A DNA stretch of 41,032 nucleotides from Candidatus Omnitrophota bacterium (GCA_018819285.1 JAHJQM010000025.1:1-41032); one strand, 5' to 3'. Shown: positions 8,339-17,309, counted from the stretch's first letter. Notes: generated by a model from the letters alone, not told the origin. Program-made: numbers and translations.

Positions 8339-10663
8339 TTAGAACCCCCTGCTCATACTAAAGTTAATCCTTCCGGTATGCGACTGGTCATCGGATGGAT
8401 TTACAGGAAAACCATAATCTAGTTTAACTGGGCCTATAGGAGTTTTTATTCTGATTCCTGCGCCTACGCCTGCTCTAATTCCGCCTGCAGATATCCCCCC
8501 TTTTGGCCTGCTATCAGGAACATGCCATACGTTCCCGGCATCTATAAAAAACGCGCCTTTCAAATTCTCTACTATTGGAAAAGTTAATTCTGCATTTGCA
8601 ATAGCTAATGTACCGCCACCAATAGGATCTCCTGACTGGTCTTTCGGGCCTACGTCACGCTCCTTATAACCCCTGATTGTATATGTGCCTCCTGCAAAAA
8701 ACCTTTCATAAATAGGCACAGCTCCGCTTCTTCCGTAAGTACTAACTATACCGTCCCTCAATTTTAATTCCAGCACAAAAGGCCCTATTGTAGAATAATG
8801 GCTTATTGAATTGAAAAATTTGGCAAAATCCCTATCCCCTCCAAGCATGCCACCCGCTATTTCAATAGACCCTACCAGAATAGACCCTTTTATAGGATTA
8901 AATTTATTGTCTGTGGTGTTCTTTGTAAGCTGGAACATAGTGCTGGATATGGTATTCTTTCCTTCTTCATCCTTCAATGCCTGAGAAACATTGCTATCCA
9001 GGTTGGATATGTCTACTTCTTCCAGCTTGTAAGTAAGATCTCCTCTGAAAGTTTCATTGAATTCTTTCCCAAATCTTATATTTCCGCCTTGCCTTTTTTC
9101 GTCATAAGCATATCCTGAAGAGCCGCTTTTATTATATTCTGAGGCATAAAGGTCGAATCCAAAAGAAAGAGGTTGATCGAATATCCAAGGCTCTGTCCAA
9201 CTCAGTAAATAATTTTTACGAGTAGAGCCGAATTCTCCTCTCAGCCTGAGATCCTGGCCGTCTCCTGTAAATGTAGGAAAATTCAACAGATCAAAATTTC
9301 TCTGCTCTATTTCCACAAAACCTATGAGCTTATCTATTGAACTAAACCCTCCGCCGAAACTGAATTCGCCTGTCTTTGTCTCTTTTACATCCACCACCAT
9401 ATCCCTCTTATCCGGCACAGTTGTTTCCTCTGTATTAAATGTTATATCTTCGAAATAACCCAGGTTATAAAGGCGCTCTTTGCTCCTTTTTAACTTTGCT
9501 CCGTCATAACGTTCTCCCGGTTTTATCCTTAATTCCCTGCGTATTACAATATCTTTTGTCTTTGTATTGCCTCGTATATTGATCTTGTTTACGTACGCTA
9601 CCTCTCCTTCTGTAAAAACATACATGATGTCAATCCTGTCTGTTTCCATGTTCAAAAGCGTATCAGGCCTTACCCTGGCCATTATATATCCTTTATCAAA
9701 ATAATGTTCCTGTAAACTACCTACATCGACATGAAGAGCTTCTTCTGTAAATGTGTCGCCTGGTTTCATTTTCAAAAGCGCCTTTAGTTCTTCTCCAGAA
9801 AATACAGCGTTGCCGCTAACTTTTATAGCACCTGTTACATATTTTCTGCCTTCTTCTATGCGCACAGCAACCTCAATCCATTTCTTCCTGGCCTTTTCCT
9901 GGAAAAGAAGTTCATATGCCGGCTTTACATCCAGAAACCCGGACTGTTTATAAAAATTCTTGATGCGCTCCATATCATCTTCCAGAACCTCTTTTTTGTA
10001 AACCCCGGAGCGGAAAAATCCTGCTGTCCTGGACTTCATGATCTTTGCTATGCGCTTGTCGCTAAATGCGGTGTTGCCTATCAGGTCTATCTTTTTTACA
10101 ACCGCCCTTGCGCCTTCGTCTATTGTAAATATAGTTTTGGAAGAGCTGCTAGTTTCATCCATTTCGATTTTATAGGTTACATTTACCCAGGGATAGCCTT
10201 TTTTCTCGTACAAATCTTTTATGTTATCCGCATCCTTTTTGAGTTTTCTTTCATCTGCAAATTCGTTCAGCTTTGACTCCACAACACCTTCCAGCTTTCT
10301 GGAGTCAAAAACCTTGTTTCCGATAAAAATTATTTTAGTAAGAGGCGCTTTTTCTGTAACGGTAAAAATAACGCCTACGCCTTCTTGAACATCTTCCACT
10401 GATACGCTTACATCGCTGAAAAAACCCAAAAGATATAGCCTTTTTATATCCTCATCCACTCCTTTTTGGGAAAATGCGTCGCCTTTTTTTGTTTTCAATT
10501 TTGACAGGATTGTGGCGCCGGAAACTGTTTTGTTGTTCTTTACGTCAACATATTTTATTAACTTCTGGCCAGGGGAAATCTCCTCGCCAAAAGCGGGCTT
10601 TATGGAAATAAATGCCAGGATTATAAATATAAACCATATAAATTTAAAGATATTATTTTTCAT
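8339..10663 (-). CDS. bamA: Outer-membrane protein assembly factor BamA (Omp85)
   Basis: BamA inserts beta-barrel proteins into the outer membrane. The 774 residues include a signal peptide (to about residue 26, FGEE), five POTRA modules (about 30-420; for example VRPDTLLNMETDRIDIMYVFTEG and KINIRGNTKTKDIVIRRELR) and a C-terminal 16-strand barrel. The barrel has the loop-6 motif TIRGYKERD, the strand GAFFIDAGNVW and a terminal phenylalanine (INFSMSRGF) as beta-signal. It is the first gene of the envelope operon. A good promoter lies so close that the predicted leader is only about 8 bases and has no Shine-Dalgarno sequence. Confidence 0.96.
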   Translation of the reverse strand: MKNNIFKFIWFIFIILAFISIKPAFGEEISPGQKLIKYVDVKNNKTVSGATILSKLKTKKGDAFSQKGVDEDIKRLYLLGFFSDVSVSVEDVQEGVGVIFTVTEKAPLTKIIFIGNKVFDSRKLEGVVESKLNEFADERKLKKDADNIKDLYEKKGYPWVNVTYKIEMDETSSSSKTIFTIDEGARAVVKKIDLIGNTAFSDKRIAKIMKSRTAGFFRSGVYKKEVLEDDMERIKNFYKQSGFLDVKPAYELLFQEKARKKWIEVAVRIEEGRKYVTGAIKVSGNAVFSGEELKALLKMKPGDTFTEEALHVDVGSLQEHYFDKGYIMARVRPDTLLNMETDRIDIMYVFTEGEVAYVNKINIRGNTKTKDIVIRRELRIKPGERYDGAKLKRSKERLYNLGYFEDITFNTEETTVPDKRDMVVDVKETKTGEFSFGGGFSSIDKLIGFVEIEQRNFDLLNFPTFTGDGQDLRLRGEFGSTRKNYLLSWTEPWIFDQPLSFGFDLYASEYNKSGSSGYAYDEKRQGGNIRFGKEFNETFRGDLTYKLEEVDISNLDSNVSQALKDEEGKNTISSTMFQLTKNTTDNKFNPIKGSILVGSIEIAGGMLGGDRDFAKFFNSISHYSTIGPFVLELKLRDGIVSTYGRSGAVPIYERFFAGGTYTIRGYKERDVGPKDQSGDPIGGGTLAIANAELTFPIVENLKGAFFIDAGNVWHVPDSRPKGGISAGGIRAGVGAGIRIKTPIGPVKLDYGFPVNPSDDQSHTGRINFSMSRGF

Positions 10664-10677
10664 ACATTAATTAAATT

Positions 10678-10706
10678 AATATATCATATATATAAAACTA
10701 TGTCAA
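10678..10706 (-). promoter_or_regulatory. Sigma-70-type promoter for the bamA-skp-lpx-glnA operon
   Basis: On the minus strand a perfect TTGACA and a TATATT are 17 bases apart. The expected start of transcription is near 10671, only about 8 bases before the bamA ATG. This predicts a nearly leaderless message. It is the only strong promoter seen between dnaB and bamA. Confidence 0.75.
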
Positions 10707-10724
10707 ACGAAACTCACACCTGGA

Positions 10725-10739
10725 CAACTTGCGAAGTTG
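10725..10739. repeat. Short perfect hairpin after dnaB
   Basis: CAACTT and AAGTTG flank a three-base loop directly downstream of the dnaB stop, extended by GGTC/GTCC-like flanks. No T-run follows in the dnaB direction. It shares AAGTTGAC with the ends of family A and may be a reduced relative. Confidence 0.45.
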
Positions 10740-10744
10740 ACCGA

Positions 10745-12112
10745 TCAAAATGCCTCTTCAGTTATCAGGCCTTCTTCCTTTAAGGCGAGGTTATCAAACT
10801 TTGCATAATCCCTGAGAAAAGCAAGTTTTATAGATCCTACTGGGCCATTACGCTGCTTTGCTATTATCACCTCTGCAATGCCTTTGTTTTCCTCTGTGGG
10901 ATTGTAATATTCCTCCCTCAGAAGAAGCCCTACTACATCAGCGTCCTGCTCTATGGCGCCTGATTCTCTTAAATCAGAAAGCTGAGGCCTGCGATCTTGA
11001 CGATTTTCCACTGCCCTTGAAAGCTGGCTGACCGCTATAACAGGAACGCTTAATTCTCTTGCAAGGGCCTTTAATGAACGCGATATCTCTGATATCTCCT
11101 GCTGCCTGTTTTCAGAGCCTGGCATGCCCTGCATCAATTGCAGATAGTCAACAATTATAAGCTGTATATTATGCTGAGATTTCAGCCTTCTCGCTTTTGC
11201 CCTGAGCTCCAGAACAGAAAGTCCTGCTGTATCATCTATAAAAATAGGCGCGTCTGAAAGTTTTCCCGCAGCATTTGTAAGTTTTGGCCAATCTGACTGG
11301 GATAAAAAACCTGTTCTGACATTATGGGCATTTACCCTTGCATGAGAACATAGCATCCTCTGCACAAGCTGTTCCTTTGACATTTCCAGGCTGAATATGA
11401 TAAGAGGTATTTTTTCCGCAACGCCTACGTGTTCCGCTATGGAACTCACTAGAGCGCTTTTGCCCATCGACGGGCGGCCTGCAAAAACCACCAGATCTGA
11501 TGGATGCAGCCCTGCGGTCATGCTGTCAAAATCGCTGAATCCAGTAGGGATACCTGTAACATGGGCCTTTTTCTGATAAAGCTGGTCTATGGTCTCTATA
11601 CTGCCTTTTATTATCTCTTTGAGCGGCGCAAAATTTGACTCTATCTTTCTGGAAGATATATCGAATATTATGCGTTCGGCCTTATCTAAAATCTTTTCCA
11701 CTTCGCCATGCACGTCATAACTTTCCGAGATGATGTTGGTAGCGGCCGAGATGAGGTTTCTCAGTATGCTTTTTTCTTTTACAATACTGGCGTAATGCCT
11801 TACATTGGCTGCTGTGGGCACAACTGTGGTAAGATTTGCAATATAGGTGGATCCTCCTACCTTGTCCAAATCGCCTGTCTTCTTTAATTCTTCTATCAGC
11901 GTGACTATATCAATGGCTTTATTGTCACTGTATAGTTTAAGCATGCTCTCAAAAATTCTGCGATTTGAGTCATTATAAAAACTGGCGCTCGCAAGCATTT
12001 CTATGGCATAACCGATAGCTGTTTCTTCTATCAGCATAGAGCCCAGAACAGCCATCTCTGCTTCAAGATTCTGCGGAGGCATCTTTTCAAAGTTTATATC
12101 AATCTTGTCCAC
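10745..12112 (-). CDS. dnaB: Replicative DNA helicase DnaB
   Basis: This is the hexameric 5'-3' helicase of the replication fork. Its 455 residues have the normal layout: an N-terminal domain (about 8-110, PPQNLEAEMAVLGSML), a linker, and a RecA-like domain (about 180-445). Walker A is GRPSMGKSAL (about 213-222) and Walker B is LIIVDYLQLM; the DnaB motif PQLSDLRESGAIEQDADV is present, and RNGPVG near the C-terminus. No intein is seen. The start codon is GTG. It closes the glmU-led operon after rplI, the common rpsF-ssb-rpsR-rplI-dnaB order. Confidence 0.97.
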   Translation of the reverse strand: MDKIDINFEKMPPQNLEAEMAVLGSMLIEETAIGYAIEMLASASFYNDSNRRIFESMLKLYSDNKAIDIVTLIEELKKTGDLDKVGGSTYIANLTTVVPTAANVRHYASIVKEKSILRNLISAATNIISESYDVHGEVEKILDKAERIIFDISSRKIESNFAPLKEIIKGSIETIDQLYQKKAHVTGIPTGFSDFDSMTAGLHPSDLVVFAGRPSMGKSALVSSIAEHVGVAEKIPLIIFSLEMSKEQLVQRMLCSHARVNAHNVRTGFLSQSDWPKLTNAAGKLSDAPIFIDDTAGLSVLELRAKARRLKSQHNIQLIIVDYLQLMQGMPGSENRQQEISEISRSLKALARELSVPVIAVSQLSRAVENRQDRRPQLSDLRESGAIEQDADVVGLLLREEYYNPTEENKGIAEVIIAKQRNGPVGSIKLAFLRDYAKFDNLALKEEGLITEEAF

Positions 12113-12140
12113 TGTGTTCTTCTAACCTTTAAACTTTAAA

Positions 12141-12584
12141 CTACTTTTTTACCACCCACACCTTCACCTCAGCAATCACCTCTGGGTGGAGTTTTATAGC
12201 TATATTATAAACTCCTAATTTTTTTATCGGTTCTTCCAGAATTATTTTTCGCTTTTCTATTATAAGTCCTTCCACCTCAAATGCCTGGCTAATATCCTGG
12301 TTCGTAACGCTTCCGAAAAGCTTGTCATCTTCTCCTGCTTCCATTGGTATGGTGCAAGAAAGCGCGCAGATTTTTTCTTTAACAGCATCTGCCTCTCTTT
12401 TCTCCTTAGTCTGTGCAATCAGTTTCTTCTTTTTTATATCTTCTATAATTTTCAAATTGGAATCAATAGCTTTCCTAGCCAGCTTTTTAGGAAATAAAAA
12501 ATTTCTGGCGTATCCGTCTTTTACATCTATTATATCACCCATCGAACCTATACTTTTCACGTCCTCTATTAATATGACTTTCAT
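12141..12584 (-). CDS. rplI: 50S ribosomal protein L9
   Basis: It is a large-subunit protein at the base of the L1 stalk. The 147 residues have the L9 N-domain (MKVILIEDVKSIGSMGDIIDVKDGYARNFLFPKKLA), the long central helix (about 41-75) and the C-terminal domain with KLFGSVTNQDISQAF. GGAGAATAAAACT sets the ATG, four bases past the rpsR stop. It is 28 bases upstream of dnaB. Confidence 0.97.
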   Translation of the reverse strand: MKVILIEDVKSIGSMGDIIDVKDGYARNFLFPKKLARKAIDSNLKIIEDIKKKKLIAQTKEKREADAVKEKICALSCTIPMEAGEDDKLFGSVTNQDISQAFEVEGLIIEKRKIILEEPIKKLGVYNIAIKLHPEVIAEVKVWVVKK

Positions 12585-12588
12585 AGTT

Positions 12589-12870
12589 TTATTCTCCTAC
12601 GTATGGTAGTATCGCGATATGCCTTGCCCTTTTTATTGCGGTTGCTATTTTGCGCTGGTGCTTTGCGCAATTACCAGTAAACCTGTTAGGCATTATCTTG
12701 CCTTTTTCTGTAATAAACCTCTTCAGTTTCATAGAGTCCTTATAATCTATGGCCTCTGTTTTATCTAGGCAGAATCTGCATGATTTTTTCCTGAAAAATT
12801 TTTCTTTTGAATCAAACTTTTTAGTTTTAGTTTTTGGCTTCCTTGTCTTTTCATCTGATCGTCTTGGCAT
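12589..12870 (-). CDS. rpsR: 30S ribosomal protein S18, zinc-ribbon-like form
   Basis: A small-subunit platform protein that binds next to S6. It has 93 residues, slightly long because of a basic N-terminal tail rich in Lys and Arg. The core is [15 protein letters not shown], then [24 protein letters not shown]. The paired cysteines CxxC and the later CxxH suggest the zinc-binding S18 variant. It is followed closely by rplI. A 19-bp inverted repeat fills the gap between ssb and this gene. Confidence 0.96.
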   Translation of the reverse strand: MPRRSDEKTRKPKTKTKKFDSKEKFFRKKSCRFCLDKTEAIDYKDSMKLKRFITEKGKIMPNRFTGNCAKHQRKIATAIKRARHIAILPYVGE

Positions 12871-12895
12871 TTTATCGTCTCCTTATCGCTATGTT

Positions 12896-12945
12896 GGTGA
12901 AAGGTGTAAAGTGAAAAGTAAATGTGTCACCTTAAACCTTTCACC
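12896..12945. repeat. Inverted repeat between ssb and rpsR
   Basis: The arms GGTGAAAGGTGTAAAGTGA and TCACCTTAAACCTTTCACC (19 bases, two mismatches) flank a 12-base loop. The sequence is made of short GGTGAAAG/TTAAAG-type words. It is another palindrome placed exactly in an intergenic gap inside an operon. Confidence 0.75.
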
Positions 12946-12955
12946 TTTAACTATT

Positions 12956-13393
12956 TTAAAATGGCGCGTCTTCTTCTGGTTTAATATGCTCCGCTGGCGC
13001 CTCTTCTACAAATGTCTCCTTCTGAGGCTCGGGCATCTCTTCAGACCCTCCCGTTCCATGTTTGGTTGGAGAACCTAAAAACTGCACCCTGTCAGCTACT
13101 ATATCCAGAGTACTTCGTTTCTGGCCGTCCTGTTCCCAGGCGCGGTATTGCAGCCTACCTTCTATAAAAACAGGCCTACCCTTTGTTAGATACTGACTGC
13201 AGCTTTCTGCCTGTTTGCCAAATACAACCACCCTCACAAAACACACCTCATCTTTCTTTTCTTTGTTTTGTGTCATAAATGTCCTATTTACAGCCAGGCC
13301 AAATGTGGCAACAGGCGTACCGCTCGGAACATAACGAAGTTCTGGGTCTCTTGTAAGATTTCCAATCATTAATACTTTATTAAGGCTGGCCAT
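12956..13393 (-). CDS. ssb: Single-stranded DNA-binding protein
   Basis: SSB coats single-stranded DNA and recruits replication and repair enzymes. The 145 residues start with MASLNKVLMIGNLTRDPELR, the OB-fold entry, and include TRDPELRYVPSGTPVATFGLAVN and the FVRVVVFGKQAE strand. An acidic, disordered tail ends EEDAPF, close to the canonical DDIPF partner-binding tip. It lies between rpsF and rpsR, its usual place. The gap to rpsF is 17 bases. Confidence 0.96.
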   Translation of the reverse strand: MASLNKVLMIGNLTRDPELRYVPSGTPVATFGLAVNRTFMTQNKEKKDEVCFVRVVVFGKQAESCSQYLTKGRPVFIEGRLQYRAWEQDGQKRSTLDIVADRVQFLGSPTKHGTGGSEEMPEPQKETFVEEAPAEHIKPEEDAPF

Positions 13394-13410
13394 TCCCCCC
13401 CTCGCTTTCT

Positions 13411-13692
13411 CTATAACTTTGTTATAAACATGCGCAATATAGATTCGTTCAACACAAGGTTTTTCTTTATAGCGGATATAGCTTCCGGTATAACGCTGAA
13501 ACTTATCCGATAGTAAATACCTTCTTTATTTTTCTTCAAGGGGTAAGCTAATCTATTTTTCCCAATCTCTTTTGTATCAGCTATGGCTCCTTTATGTTTT
13601 GTGACAAGCTCCTGTATCTGGCCCAGGATTTTATCTACTCCTGTTTTATCCAGATCCGGCTTTAAAATAAACACGCTTTCGTATTGTTTCAT
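13411..13692 (-). CDS. rpsF: 30S ribosomal protein S6
   Basis: A small-subunit protein that pairs with S18. The 93 residues begin MKQYESVFILKPDLDKTGVD and include the typical NRLAYPLKKNKEGIYYRISF stretch. The start overlaps the pth stop by four bases. It stands in the ordinary rpsF-ssb-rpsR-rplI cluster. Confidence 0.96.
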   Translation of the reverse strand: MKQYESVFILKPDLDKTGVDKILGQIQELVTKHKGAIADTKEIGKNRLAYPLKKNKEGIYYRISFSVIPEAISAIKKNLVLNESILRMFITKL

Positions 13693-14267
13693 CCCAATCC
13701 TCCGTATTTGTTAAATTTATTCATTGCGGCGTTAACACCTTGGCCTATCCAGTATTCACAAGCTTGCGCAGCGTTATCCAGTACTTCTGGAAGATTTTTC
13801 TGTTCGGCTTTTGTAAATTTACCGAGCACATAACTTGAAAGACTCTTTATGTTTTTTTTTCCTAGAATCCCTATTCTCATTCTTGGGAATTCTTGCATGC
13901 TGATCGAGTCTATTATGGAATTTAATCCGTTATGGCCACCGCTTGAACCTTTAGGTTTTATTCTTATTGCGCCAAAAGGCAATGCTATATCATCTATTAT
14001 TACAAACATATCATGATAGTTTATATCAAGCCAGTTCAAGATAGGTCTCACTGAATGGCCTGAAAGATTCATGAATGCCTGCGGCATCGCAAGAAAAGCC
14101 TTTTCTTTACCTATCTGACCCTCTCCTATTAATGCATTAAAACGTTTGCTTGTTTTAAATTTTATATTATTAATCCTGGCAAACTTTTCTAAAACTAAAA
14201 ATCCTATATTGTGGCGCGTAAGAGCATATTCTGCGCCTGGATTCCCCAGGCCAACTATCAACTTCAC
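13689..14267 (-). CDS. pth: Peptidyl-tRNA hydrolase
   Basis: It releases tRNA from stalled peptidyl-tRNA. At 192 residues it has the family length. Conserved residues are visible: GLGNPGAEYALTRHNIGF (catalytic His at about 19), MPQAFMNLSG, VIIDDIALPFGAIRIKPKGS (catalytic Asp) and SSGGHNGLNSI. Its start overlaps the rplY stop by four bases, the common ctc-pth arrangement. Confidence 0.96.
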   Translation of the reverse strand: MKLIVGLGNPGAEYALTRHNIGFLVLEKFARINNIKFKTSKRFNALIGEGQIGKEKAFLAMPQAFMNLSGHSVRPILNWLDINYHDMFVIIDDIALPFGAIRIKPKGSSGGHNGLNSIIDSISMQEFPRMRIGILGKKNIKSLSSYVLGKFTKAEQKNLPEVLDNAAQACEYWIGQGVNAAMNKFNKYGGLG

Positions 14268-14974
14268 TTCTTCTCTTCCTTTTTCTCTTGCTTTGGCGCC
14301 TCTTGTTTTTCTTCTTCCTCAGCCTCTTCTTTTTCTTTCTTCTCTCTTATAAGTTCAGGCTCTAGGGATTCGCCTTCTACAGGCGCTGCAACAGCCTCTT
14401 CAATCGTCTTTACATGTTCAACGCTGAATACTATGCTCTCAGAATCGCCTAGGATCTTTACCCCTTCTGGAAGTAATATATCTTTTATGCTCAATGTCCC
14501 ACCTATATTGAGGTTTGTAATATCTACTTCTATCTTATCTGGGATATTAGTAGGTAAACACTCTACCTCCACTTCCCACATGACATGTTGCAACACCCCT
14601 CCTTCCTGCTTTACTCCAGCTGCCTCGCCTTTTGATATAATAGGGACCTTTACTTTTAATGTCTCTGTAAGAGATATCTCATTAAGGTCCAAATGCATAA
14701 GAACGTCCTTTACGGGGTCTTTTTGTATCTCTTTTATTACAACTATCCTCTCTTTTTTCTTTTTGTCTCCCTCGATAAAAAGTTTTATAATGACATTCTC
14801 CCCAGCCTCTGTGTGCAAGGCCTTTGAAAGGCTCTTGGAGTCTATCTTTAAAGACAGTGTTTCCTCGCCTTTTCTATAAACCACGCCCGGCACCATCCCA
14901 GCATTCCTGAGTTTTTTATTCAATTCTTTCCCTTTTTCTTCCCTTAGATTTGCTTTCAATTCTACAAAATCCAT
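14264..14974 (-). CDS. rplY: 50S ribosomal protein L25, general stress (CTC) form
   Basis: It binds 5S rRNA. At 236 residues it is the long CTC form: an L25 domain (about 1-92, LKANLREEKGKELNKKLRNAGMVPGVVY) and a TL5 C-terminal beta domain (about 95-190, with VEVECLPTNIPDKIEVDITN). It ends in a highly charged Glu/Lys tail. It sits directly between prs and pth, an order kept in many bacteria. Confidence 0.95.
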   Translation of the reverse strand: MDFVELKANLREEKGKELNKKLRNAGMVPGVVYRKGEETLSLKIDSKSLSKALHTEAGENVIIKLFIEGDKKKKERIVVIKEIQKDPVKDVLMHLDLNEISLTETLKVKVPIISKGEAAGVKQEGGVLQHVMWEVEVECLPTNIPDKIEVDITNLNIGGTLSIKDILLPEGVKILGDSESIVFSVEHVKTIEEAVAAPVEGESLEPELIREKKEKEEAEEEEKQEAPKQEKKEEKK

Positions 14975-14988
14975 TTTAATCGCCCTTT

Positions 14989-15915
14989 CTAGTTAAAAAG
15001 ACAACTTACAGATTCTTCATTATGAATCCTCTTTATTGCCTCTGCTAAAAGAGGCGCTATTGACAGAACTTCTATCTTTTTATGCTTCTTTCCATTTTCC
15101 ACAGGTATGGTATTTGTTACAAATAATTTCTTTATACTAGAGTCGTTTATGCGTTTTATCGCAGGCCCTGAAAGAATAGGGTGCGTGATAGCAGCGTATA
15201 CTTCCTTCCCACCCTGTTTTTTTAATGCGCTAGCCGCCTCTACAAGAGATGACGCTGTTGCAACAAGATCATCCACTATAATCAGATTTTTGCCCTTTAT
15301 GTCACCAAGTATATTCATTGCCTCTGTATCTTCTCCGCTGATCCTGCGTTTATCAATTATAGCAAGCGGGGCATCGAATTTTTTTGCATAAGCCCTTGCC
15401 ATTTTTATGCCGCCCACATCAGGAGAGACTATTACTATATCTTTCAACTTTATATTTTTTATATGCCTTACAAAAATATTTACTGCGTAAAGATGATCCA
15501 TGGGTATATCAAAAAATCCCTGAATCTGGCCTGCGTGAAGATCCACTGTCAAGATCCTGTTCACGCCTGCTGTAGTAATAAGATTTGCCACAAGCTTTGC
15601 TGTTATAGGAACTCGTGGCTGGTCTTTTCTGTCCTGCCTGGCATAACCAAAATAAGGCAGTACCGCTGTGATTCTTTTTGCAGAAGCCCTTTTAAGCGCG
15701 TCTATAAGAATCAGGAGCTCCATAAGGTTATTATTCACAGGAGAGCATGTTGGTTGGACTATAAAAACATCTTTGCCGCGCACATTCTTATTTATTTTTA
15801 CACGTATCTCGCCTTCGCTGAATGTAGTAACAAGCGCATCTCCCAAAGGCATATTTAGATATTTACATATCTCTTGTGCTAATTTAGGATTCGCATTTCC
15901 TGTAATTATTTCCAT
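14989..15915 (-). CDS. prs: Ribose-phosphate pyrophosphokinase (PRPP synthetase)
   Basis: It makes PRPP from ribose 5-phosphate and ATP for nucleotide, His and Trp synthesis. The ATG at 15915 starts MEIITGNANPKLAQEICKYL, the true family N-terminus; the 23 extra codons in the ORF track come from the family B repeat. That gives 308 residues. Motifs seen are RQDRKDQPRVPITAKL, TVDLHAGQIQGFFDIP and the PRPP loop NLIIVDDLVATASSLVEAA. The ribosome site GAGGAGA belongs to the right end of the repeat. It follows glmU, the standard glmU-prs pair. Confidence 0.97.
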   Translation of the reverse strand: MEIITGNANPKLAQEICKYLNMPLGDALVTTFSEGEIRVKINKNVRGKDVFIVQPTCSPVNNNLMELLILIDALKRASAKRITAVLPYFGYARQDRKDQPRVPITAKLVANLITTAGVNRILTVDLHAGQIQGFFDIPMDHLYAVNIFVRHIKNIKLKDIVIVSPDVGGIKMARAYAKKFDAPLAIIDKRRISGEDTEAMNILGDIKGKNLIIVDDLVATASSLVEAASALKKQGGKEVYAAITHPILSGPAIKRINDSSIKKLFVTNTIPVENGKKHKKIEVLSIAPLLAEAIKRIHNEESVSCLFN

Positions 15916-16001
15916 ATGGATAGTTCTCCTCTGAATTTTGCTAACTTTACAATTCGTGCCATGCACCATTTGCAAAGTTAGCAAAATTGGTTAAGGAATT
16001 C
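15916..16001 (-). repeat. Family B intercistronic element between glmU and prs
   Basis: On the minus strand it starts with GAATTCCTTAACCAATTTTG and ends with GCAAAATTCAGAGGAGAAC, just before the prs ATG. The outer stem is AATTTTGCTAACTTT / AAAGTTAGCAAAATT. The glmU stop (TGA) is read from TGAATTCC at its left end, and the prs ribosome site is its right end. Its loop region carries the family C palindrome (ACTTTGCAAATGGTGC with its partner) also found at 30328. Confidence 0.85.
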
Positions 16002-17268
16002 ATGATTTATTGTTCTTTTTATTTAATAGCCTCGCAGGTATTCCTACTACTGTTGTACCTGCCGGAACGTTTTTATTCTTAGTGACAACGCTTCCTGCGC
16101 CTGTAACCGCGCCTTTACCCACTCTTACAGGCGCTATAAGAATAGTACCTGTGCCTATAAATGCATTGTCTTCTATGACAGTCTTGTGCTTTTCCTTGCC
16201 GTCATAGTTAGCAACAATTGTTCCTGCTCCTATATTGACATTCTTGCCGATTACAGTATCGCCTATATAACACTGATGCCTTATCTTTGTCTCTTGACCA
16301 ATAGAAGAGCGAACTATTTCGACAAAATTTCCTATTCCGACGCTATCTCCTATAATAGTTCCCGGCCTCAGTCTTGCAAAAGGCCCAATACTACAATTAG
16401 AACCTATTTTAACATTGTTTTCTATGAAAGTATAGGGATATATAATCGTGTCTTTTTTAATCTTTGCGTCATGTTCTATATAAGTGTTATTAGGGTCAAT
16501 AACTGTCACTCCTCCGTCCATAATTTTATCCAATATCCTTTTCCTCATCACTAATTCTGCCTTGCCTAGTTCAGCCCTTGTATTAACGCCCAGAAACTCT
16601 TCGGCGTCATTTGTAGTTACTGATTCAACCAGGATATTGGATTTTGTCAGCACCTCTATTGTATCTGTAAGGTAATATTCCTCTTTCTTATTATCTGGTT
16701 TTATCTTTTCAAGGCCATAAAAAAGTGCTCTTTTATTAAAACAATAAACTCCTACATTTATCTCTTCTATGACTTTTTCATAAATAGACGCGTCTAATTC
16801 TTCAACTATTTTTACAATTTTCTTGCCAGAAGAGCGAATAATCCTTCCATAGCCAGTGGGATTTTTAAGCTGCGCTGTAAGAAGGGTGGCTCCTGCGCTA
16901 GAGGAGACATGCTTTTCAATGAGTTTTTTTATGATGTCCTGGCTCAATAAAGGAGTATCGCCATATAATACAAGAACATTATCTATATTATTGTCTTTTA
17001 AAAGAATGCTTCTTGTTTTTGAAACAGCATCGCCTGTCCCTAAAAGCTTGCTTTGTTTTATGCATTTTATGCCGCAAATCTCTTTCTTCACAAGACCCGC
17101 CTTATGGCCTACAATGACAATGACTTTATCTATACCGATAGACTTGACATTATCAATAAGATACTCTAGCATTGGCTTGCCGCATATATTGTGGAGGACT
17201 TTCGGCAAAGAAGACTTCATCCTTGTGCCTTCTCCAGCGGCAAGAATAATAGTAGTTATATTTTTCAT
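16000..17268 (-). CDS. glmU: Bifunctional N-acetylglucosamine-1-phosphate uridyltransferase / glucosamine-1-phosphate acetyltransferase
   Basis: It makes UDP-GlcNAc for peptidoglycan and lipid A. Residues 1-225 are the pyrophosphorylase (LAAGEGTRMKSSLPKVLH, then LYGDTPLL); about 248-415 are a left-handed beta-helix. At 422 residues it is shorter than the usual ~450, mainly at the C-terminus. Acetyltransferase residues RLRPG, RHQCYIGD, NIGAGT and NYDG are kept. The usual NFVE-x-KK is NFVEIVRS, so the conserved lysine is a valine, and activity of that half is less certain. The ATG follows a good promoter by a few bases, without a clear ribosome site. Confidence 0.92.
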   Translation of the reverse strand: MKNITTIILAAGEGTRMKSSLPKVLHNICGKPMLEYLIDNVKSIGIDKVIVIVGHKAGLVKKEICGIKCIKQSKLLGTGDAVSKTRSILLKDNNIDNVLVLYGDTPLLSQDIIKKLIEKHVSSSAGATLLTAQLKNPTGYGRIIRSSGKKIVKIVEELDASIYEKVIEEINVGVYCFNKRALFYGLEKIKPDNKKEEYYLTDTIEVLTKSNILVESVTTNDAEEFLGVNTRAELGKAELVMRKRILDKIMDGGVTVIDPNNTYIEHDAKIKKDTIIYPYTFIENNVKIGSNCSIGPFARLRPGTIIGDSVGIGNFVEIVRSSIGQETKIRHQCYIGDTVIGKNVNIGAGTIVANYDGKEKHKTVIEDNAFIGTGTILIAPVRVGKGAVTGAGSVVTKNKNVPAGTTVVGIPARLLNKKNNKS

Positions 17269-17280
17269 AGAATGTGTATA

Positions 17281-17309
17281 ATTATATATGGAATGGCCTA
17301 TAATGGCAA
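17281..17309 (-). promoter_or_regulatory. Sigma-70-type promoter for the glmU-prs-ribosomal-dnaB operon
   Basis: The minus strand shows TTGCCA, a 17-base spacer and a perfect TATAAT. Transcription should start near 17274, leaving about 6 bases before the glmU ATG and no room for a ribosome site. It lies in the 62-base gap after the PP-loop gene. Confidence 0.75.
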
